Assembly (NCBI RefSeq): GCF_020662265.1
Contig: NZ_VEWM01000010.1
Span: 425,471-489,470, forward strand
DNA: 64,000 bases
Direction: 5' to 3'
Origin: Psychrobacter sp. I-STPA6b
Lineage (GTDB): Bacteria > Pseudomonadota > Gammaproteobacteria > Pseudomonadales > Moraxellaceae
Under the pieces are notes generated by a model. It was given only the letters and a program-made list of their open reading frames with translations, did not search any database and was not told the origin of the DNA. Both the position numbers and the translations under genes were made by a program. Positions 59,819 through 64,000 of this stretch are shown in pieces (the first letter of the stretch is position 1; each line of letters starts with the position of its first letter).

Positions 59819-59936
59819 GTGTTTTAGAATAATCTATTTATCCTATTGTGATGATGGATATCATAGATAGATAGCAAAACTTAGGTAATTAACATTAATA
59901 GGTACTTAAAAAGACGATAAAGAATTAGTAGAAACT

Positions 59937-59985
59937 AAAAAGGCATATCAAACTGATAATAAATAATATCAGATGATATGCCTTT
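59937..59985 (-). terminator. Terminator after csbD
   Basis: AAAGGCATATCA pairs perfectly with TGATATGCCTTT, with an inner stem CTGATA/TATCAG. The A-run at 59937 gives a T-run on the minus strand, 50 bases after the csbD-like stop. Confidence 0.85.
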
Positions 59986-60035
59986 CACTAAGTTTGTATA
60001 AAAATTAGCAATAGTGACTAATTTTTAGGTATATA

Positions 60036-60323
60036 TTAGCCCTTAGTGTCTGGATTGACGCTATCAGTAGTCGTTGATGCTGTAGTATCAGTTGCATTAT
60101 CATCTTGTGCTTTTTCTGCATGATGATGCAGTTTTGCTAACCACTCATCAACTTGCGCTTCTACTTCATCTTTAAGTTGACCATAACGCTCTTGGATTTT
60201 ACCAACCAACTTGTCACGGCTACCTTCAACATGGGCTAAATCATCATCGGTTAAATCTGCCCATTTTTGTTTAACACTGCCTTTTAATTGTTTCCACTCA
60301 CCTTGTAGTGTATCTTTATTCAT
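60036..60323 (-). CDS. CsbD-family stress protein
   Basis: A 95-residue hydrophilic protein of the CsbD family. The signature MNKDTLQGEWKQLKGSVKQKW opens it, followed by LTDDDLAHVEGSRDKLVGKIQERYG. CsbD proteins accumulate under general stress; their molecular role is not known. The C-terminal third (His-rich, then Asp/Thr-rich) is a low-complexity tail not found in minimal members. GGAGAT precedes the ATG. It is a single-gene unit with its own terminator. Confidence 0.9.
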   Translation of the reverse strand: MNKDTLQGEWKQLKGSVKQKWADLTDDDLAHVEGSRDKLVGKIQERYGQLKDEVEAQVDEWLAKLHHHAEKAQDDNATDTTASTTTDSVNPDTKG

Positions 60324-60892
60324 TATTTATCTCCTTCAAGAGGGTTAAGGGTATAAAAAACATAGATATACCCACTTATTATGTTGAAATTATCAAGTTT
60401 ATAATATCTGTAGGCTATGTATAGCGTAGCATTTAGCTAACTTGATTATTTCATCATATCGCTAGAGTTTCATGATGTCTGTATATCCAATGTTAATAAT
60501 TTATTATAAATTTGATATGCCAGTATCTCCTGATGTTAAATCTTTGTAAGCATATGCTTACACGCATTGACGCTTTGGCGACTATTACTTACTCTGTAAA
60601 TTTGCGATTATAGTTTCACGGCATCAAGGATGATGGCTCAAGGATTGAGAGACTTAATGTAGTTGATACATAGAGTTAACCGTATTAAGGATAAGTAATC
60701 GTTTAGGGTAGGATACCCAATATCACTCATATTTTAGGATGAAATATAAGCTGATAATTTACTAAGGACAGTAAACAATGAAAACCGTATGGCGCAAGCT
60801 GTGCGGTTTTGTTGTTTGTGGTTATAGGATTTAAACTATAATAATGATATAAATGATACAGTTTTGAATAGTTTTTATAAATAAGGATTGCT
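60324..60892. other. Intergenic region between csbD and the VbhA-like genes
   Basis: About 570 bases. Apart from a hairpin at 60781-60810 the region holds nothing I recognise. Confidence 0.45.
60781..60810 (+). repeat. Hairpin repeat 1 of the VbhA-like cassette
   Basis: AAAACCGTAT and GTGCGGTTTT frame GGCGCAAGCT. A related hairpin follows the first gene (61141-61168), and an inverted relative follows the second (61464-61490). Confidence 0.6.
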
Positions 60893-61132
60893 ATGAAAAA
60901 AGATATTGAGTATTTTCGTCAAAAAATTAGAACAATGGATTATACACCCTTAACAGATGAAGAGCTGGCAGAAGTTCTTGAAATAAGGGAAAGTGCAGTT
61001 GCTAGTTCTCGATTGGAAGGGGTTTACACAACAGAAGAAGAAAAAGAGTTTTTTGCGATGTTGGCTGAAGAACGCTTACCAATTGAATTGCGTCAGAAAA
61101 TTGCTAAAGAGTGGGTTTTTTCTAATTTATAG
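60893..61132 (+). CDS. VbhA-like Fic antitoxin, copy 1
   Basis: A 79-residue, charged helical protein. The segment VASSRLEGVYTTEE contains S-x-x-x-E-G, the inhibitory motif by which Fic antitoxins such as VbhA place a Glu in the Fic active site to block AMP transfer. The flanking pattern (Ala, Arg-Leu-Glu-Gly, then an acidic segment and FFAML) fits VbhA-domain proteins. No Fic gene lies within the window. AAGGA precedes the ATG. A second, related gene follows 69 bases later. The motif match is direct; the role is inferred. Confidence 0.65.
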   Translation: MKKDIEYFRQKIRTMDYTPLTDEELAEVLEIRESAVASSRLEGVYTTEEEKEFFAMLAEERLPIELRQKIAKEWVFSNL

Positions 61133-61140
61133 ACATCATT

Positions 61141-61168
61141 AAAACCGTATAGCGAAAGCTGTTTGGTT
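61141..61168 (+). repeat. Hairpin repeat 2 of the VbhA-like cassette
   Basis: AAAACCGTATAGCGAAAGCT matches hairpin 1 at most positions and is followed by the same TATAAATAAGGA tract that precedes each gene. Confidence 0.6.
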
Positions 61169-61201
61169 ATTATAAATAAGGACTAATAAATAAGAATAGC
61201 T

Positions 61202-61441
61202 ATGAAAAAAGATATTGAATATTTTCGCCAAAAAATCAGAGCAATGGAATATACCCCCTTAACAGATGAAGAGTTGGCAGTGGTCATTGAAAAGCATATA
61301 GATGCTGTGGAAGATGTTCGATTGGAAGGGTATTATCTAACAGCAGATGATGATGAGTTTTTTGCGATGTTAAATGAAGAACGTGTACCATTAGATATAC
61401 AAGCAGATATAGTATATGAATGGGTGATATCCAACTTATAG
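61202..61441 (+). CDS. VbhA-like Fic antitoxin, copy 2 with altered inhibitory motif
   Basis: A 79-residue paralogue of the preceding gene: the first 24 residues are nearly identical (MKKDIEYFRQKIR...YTPLTDEELA), the middle diverges, and FFAML...EWV...SNL is shared. RLEGYYLT keeps Arg-Leu-Glu-Gly, but the Ser four residues before the Glu is Asp (VEDVRLEG), so the strict S/T-x-x-x-E-G motif is lost. It may be non-inhibitory or specific to another Fic protein. The gap to copy 1 is 69 bases and holds hairpin 2. Confidence 0.6.
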   Translation: MKKDIEYFRQKIRAMEYTPLTDEELAVVIEKHIDAVEDVRLEGYYLTADDDEFFAMLNEERVPLDIQADIVYEWVISNL

Positions 61442-61463
61442 ACATATAATCAAAACATAATAA

Positions 61464-61490
61464 AAACCGCATGACATCTGCCATACGGTT
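61464..61490. repeat. Hairpin repeat 3, inverted relative of repeats 1 and 2
   Basis: AACCGCATGAC and GCCATACGGTT form an imperfect stem. Read on the minus strand it resembles hairpin 1 and ends in TTTTTATTATG, so it may also terminate the downstream minus-strand gene. Confidence 0.55.
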
Positions 61491-61535
61491 CTATAGATAA
61501 GATAAGCGATAATGTGCTGATATCAGCTTATGAGT

Positions 61536-61997
61536 TTATGCTACTGCGGGTTTTTTTTTACGTAATCTGCCAGCCATTTTTAGCCCTGCCTGAAAGTTTT
61601 TACCCAATAAAGTTAATTGCACAATACCAACCATCAATTCTATCACCTGCACCACATAAAAAATGGTATCAAACTGCCCTGAGCTGGCTTTGTAATTTAA
61701 AAATATTGCTGATGGTAGCATGATGCAAATCCCATTTAGCGCAATGATTTTCATGCGTTTTTGCTTTTCAGTAATCAATCTGCCTTTACGAGATTTGCCT
61801 AAAAAGTTCCCTGTACCCCCCGTCATCGCCATACATACCGCTAAGCAAGCAATGCCATAATAGGCAATATAATGCTTGACCGCAACGATAGCGGAGACGC
61901 TTAAAAATAATTCAGAAATGGTAGTAGTTGTCCAAAATGTAGCAATAATCAACATAGCTAGCGTGCCTGCGATGGCGTGTATGATTTTTGGGTTCAT
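61536..61997 (-). CDS. Hypothetical membrane protein
   Basis: A 153-residue protein with about four hydrophobic helices and a basic C-terminal tail (AGRLRKKKPAVA). I do not recognise the family. The open frame extends to 62102, but the AGGAAA site before ATG 61997 and the sequence MNPKIIHAIAGTLAMLI make that the start. It is divergent from a MarR regulator across a palindromic site and may be its target. Confidence 0.7.
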   Translation of the reverse strand: MNPKIIHAIAGTLAMLIIATFWTTTTISELFLSVSAIVAVKHYIAYYGIACLAVCMAMTGGTGNFLGKSRKGRLITEKQKRMKIIALNGICIMLPSAIFLNYKASSGQFDTIFYVVQVIELMVGIVQLTLLGKNFQAGLKMAGRLRKKKPAVA

Positions 61998-62134
61998 GAT
62001 GGGATTTCCTGTAACGATAGAGATTTGTGGATATATATAAAGGTGAGGATACTGTCTTACTTGTCTGTTGTTTACTGTGATAAATAGAAACAGGAAAACC
62101 ACGCTTTGTTTGCTTTATGGTGTTATAATGTCAT

Positions 62135-62154
62135 ATTGACATCATGATGTCAAT
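62135..62154. promoter_or_regulatory. Perfect 20-bp palindrome, likely MarR operator
   Basis: ATTGACATCA and its exact complement abut between the divergent membrane-protein and MarR genes. Each arm contains TTGACA, so the site overlaps candidate -35 boxes in both directions. Operator role is inferred from position. Confidence 0.65.
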
Positions 62155-62258
62155 TATTAAATATTAAATGAACGATGGTTAATCTAAATTCTGATTAATG
62201 GTAAAGTAAATTAAGGTTGCTTAAAGCATGCAAATAATAATGATGACGGTGAATAAAG

Positions 62259-62741
62259 ATGGCAGAAAAGAAAATAGGCAAAACAGACAAGCAACGAACA
62301 GCAGAAGGGTCAGCATTGAGCAATCTGATGCTTGATTTATTTAAATTAAACAGTCGTGTATTGACCGCAGGTGATAGGCTGGTTGCTGACCTTGGACTGA
62401 CCAGCTCCCGTTGGCAAGTATTGGGGACGATTATGGCAAGTGAGCAACCGCAACCAGTAGCTTGGCTGGCAAAAGATATGGGTACAAGTCGGCAAAATGT
62501 ACAGCGTATCGTCAATGATTTGGCAAAAGAGGATTTGGTAGCATTTGAGCCAAATCCACATCATCAACGGGCAAACTTGGTGGTATTGACCCAAAAGGGT
62601 CGGCAAGTGATTGAGGAGACTGAACAGCGACAAATTCCTTGGGTCAATGCGTTGGCAGAGGGGATTGCATTAGAGGACATTCAGGCGATGCACCGTGTTA
62701 TTATGACGTTGGCAGAAAAGCTGGAAGAACTAAAGGGTTAA
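62259..62741 (+). CDS. MarR-family transcriptional regulator
   Basis: A 160-residue winged-helix protein. The dimer helix region comes first, then LTSSRWQVLGTI and VAWLAKDMGTSRQNVQRIVNDL, which is the recognition helix, and the wing DLVAFEPNPHHQRANLVVLT with the typical Asn/His-Pro and RAN pattern. The C-terminal helix closes the dimer. It lies divergent to the membrane-protein gene with a palindrome between them, the usual layout for autoregulation and control of the neighbour. The ligand is unknown. Confidence 0.92.
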   Translation: MAEKKIGKTDKQRTAEGSALSNLMLDLFKLNSRVLTAGDRLVADLGLTSSRWQVLGTIMASEQPQPVAWLAKDMGTSRQNVQRIVNDLAKEDLVAFEPNPHHQRANLVVLTQKGRQVIEETEQRQIPWVNALAEGIALEDIQAMHRVIMTLAEKLEELKG

Positions 62742-62792
62742 AGAATTAAAGGACGAGAGGGCTAGAGAATTAGTTAAAGAATAGAGATTATC

Positions 62793-64000
62793 TGTACTAG
62801 CTCAAACCTAATCTGACAGTACCCCCAAATTGACGGTCAAGATGTCAGGTTATATTTGAGCTAAATTCTTTTGTGCCCAAACGGATTTACCCTCAGTAAG
62901 CGTTTGCATAGGTGTTCTACCACAGCACATCTTACCTTGATGAGTTCTTTCATAATTATAATAAACAAGCCAATCATCTAAATCAGCTTGTAGAGACTCT
63001 AGATTATCGTAAATCTTCTTTCGAAAAGCAATTTGATAAAACTCTTGTAAGATAGTCTTATGAAACCGCTCACAAATACCATTGGTTTGCGGGGATTTGG
63101 CTTTAGTCTTAGTATGATCTATATCATTGATAGCCAAATAAAGCTCATAATCATGTTGTTCTACCTTACCGCAATACTCAGTACCTCTATCTGTTAATAT
63201 TCTAAGCATCGGTAACTCATGCTCTTGATAAAACGGCAATACCTTATCATTGAGTAAATCAGCAGCTGTAATCGGTGTTTTGGTATTATATAACTTAGCA
63301 TGTGCTACCTTCGAATAAGTATCTACAAAGGTCTGCATATAAACACGTCCAACGCCTTTTAAATGACCGACATAGAAAGTATCTTGTGAGCCTAGGTAGC
63401 CTGGATGTGCTGTTTCAATCTCACCAGATGCTTCATCGTCTAGTTTTTTCTTTTCAAGTGCTGATATTTGCTCATCAGATAAGAGGATGCCTTCGGCTTC
63501 TACTTTTGCCTCTAATGCCTTTAAACGTTTATTGAAGTTTTCTAGGTTGTGTCTTAACCATATAGAACGTACACCACTGCCTGAAACAAAAATACCTACT
63601 TTTCTAAGTTCATTAGAGGTTCTGTGCTGACCGTGAGCAGGATAGTCTATGGCATGTTGTATGACAGCTTGTTCTGTGGACTCATCAACTCGATTCTTAA
63701 GGTTAGGTACTCGCCTTGATTGATTCACTAATGCGCCTATACCGCCGTTGTCTGCCATTTCTTTATAGCGATAAAAGGTGTCTCGAGAGACCCCCATTAT
63801 TTTACAAGCTTTAGAGACGTTACCTAGCTCTTGAGCTAAGTTTAGTAAGCCTGCTCTGTGTTTGATGATTGGATTACTATTTGTGCTAGAATGGTTCATG
63901 TGTGTTATTCCTTATTTGATAAAGTTTAGACATCTTCATCAATTTGGGTAACACACTCTTTTTTAAAGTGTGATTGTCAGATTAGGTTGAGACTAGTACA
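62793..64000 (-). mobile_element. IS481-family insertion sequence
   Basis: Terminal inverted repeats of 26 bases with three differences (TGTACTAGCTCAAACCTAATCTGACA at 62793 and its partner at 63975-64000) frame one transposase gene. The right end coincides with the window end, so the target duplication cannot be checked. Confidence 0.85.
62850..63899 (-). CDS. IS481-family transposase
   Basis: A 349-residue DDE transposase. A helix-turn-helix at the N-terminus (NVSKACKIMGVSRDTFYRY) and a second region (STEQAVIQHAIDYPAHGQHRTSNELR) bind the ends. The integrase core follows, with Asp in DTFYVGHLKG, Asp in RILTDRGTEYCG and Glu in GICERFHKT. The frame is intact, so the element may be active. It closely resembles the ISs of the IS481 family found in Moraxellaceae. 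Confidence 0.92.
   Translation of the reverse strand: MNHSSTNSNPIIKHRAGLLNLAQELGNVSKACKIMGVSRDTFYRYKEMADNGGIGALVNQSRRVPNLKNRVDESTEQAVIQHAIDYPAHGQHRTSNELRKVGIFVSGSGVRSIWLRHNLENFNKRLKALEAKVEAEGILLSDEQISALEKKKLDDEASGEIETAHPGYLGSQDTFYVGHLKGVGRVYMQTFVDTYSKVAHAKLYNTKTPITAADLLNDKVLPFYQEHELPMLRILTDRGTEYCGKVEQHDYELYLAINDIDHTKTKAKSPQTNGICERFHKTILQEFYQIAFRKKIYDNLESLQADLDDWLVYYNYERTHQGKMCCGRTPMQTLTEGKSVWAQKNLAQI

Larger units (their letters stand above)
59420..60035. other. Non-coding region with candidate small RNA
   Basis: About 615 bases between pgsA and csbD. It holds a candidate plus-strand small RNA ending at a strong terminator (59789-59818) and the csbD terminator (59937-59985). No protein gene is visible. 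Confidence 0.6.

Noticed and set aside
60778..60834. 18-codon frame (MKTVWRKLCGFVV...) with an AAGGA site upstream
   Set aside because: It coincides with hairpin 1, is not repeated at hairpins 2 and 3 as a frame, and is too short to judge.

Overview
The window looks like chromosomal DNA of a low-GC gammaproteobacterium, most likely of the family Moraxellaceae (Psychrobacter/Moraxella-like). This is an inference from gene content, protein style and base composition (roughly 40% GC by eye); no rRNA or tRNA gene is present to anchor it. Most of the window is housekeeping sequence: map-glnD-dapC, tig-clpP-clpX, purE, purL, pgsA, ispA-dgkA, fadBA, acs, nagZ, prc and rdgB.

Layout. Positions 1-13.5 kb form a long minus-strand block: a truncated lipase-like lipoprotein, a small lipoprotein, an extradiol dioxygenase (ygiD), rlmH, dacB, an exonuclease/DUF294 pair, dapC, glnD and map. 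At 14.2-18.8 kb the plus strand carries a five-gene signalling module: an amino-acid-type solute-binding lipoprotein, a membrane kinase with CheA-like HPt and ATPase parts, a CheY-like regulator and two CheX-type phosphatases. It is followed convergently by purE and a metallophosphoesterase. At 21-24.2 kb lie a DUF1328 membrane peptide, the iron-storage set bfd-bfrA-bfrB and a rhomboid protease. At 25-34.7 kb come an OmpA-domain protein with a (Gly-Ala)15 linker encoded by a hexanucleotide repeat, nagZ, prc, a HI0933-type flavoprotein and acs. At 35-39.8 kb are clpX, clpP, tig and rdgB, with a 15-bp tandem repeat upstream of clpP. At 40.2-42.1 kb Fe-SOD lies beside Ni-SOD and its maturation protease. 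The isoprenoid/lipid genes and fadBA follow to 49.7 kb.

Accessory DNA is concentrated in two places. Positions 49.7-54.1 kb hold a leucine-rich-repeat protein, a small lipoprotein and an AT-rich cluster of SUKH/Imm1-like immunity genes with no toxin gene. Positions 59.4-64 kb hold a candidate small RNA, a CsbD protein, two tandem VbhA-like (Fic antitoxin) genes embedded in repeated hairpins, a membrane protein divergent from a MarR regulator across a perfect palindrome, and an IS481-family insertion sequence that reaches the window end.

How the parts work together: the binding protein, kinase, regulator and CheX proteins read as one sensory pathway with its own phosphatases. bfrA and bfrB have complementary losses of ferroxidase and heme-ligand residues, which fits a mixed-subunit ferritin served by Bfd. 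The immunity and VbhA-like genes look like orphan protection genes without a cognate toxin in view. Several intergenic inverted-repeat elements (MITE-like) and strong terminators punctuate the rest.
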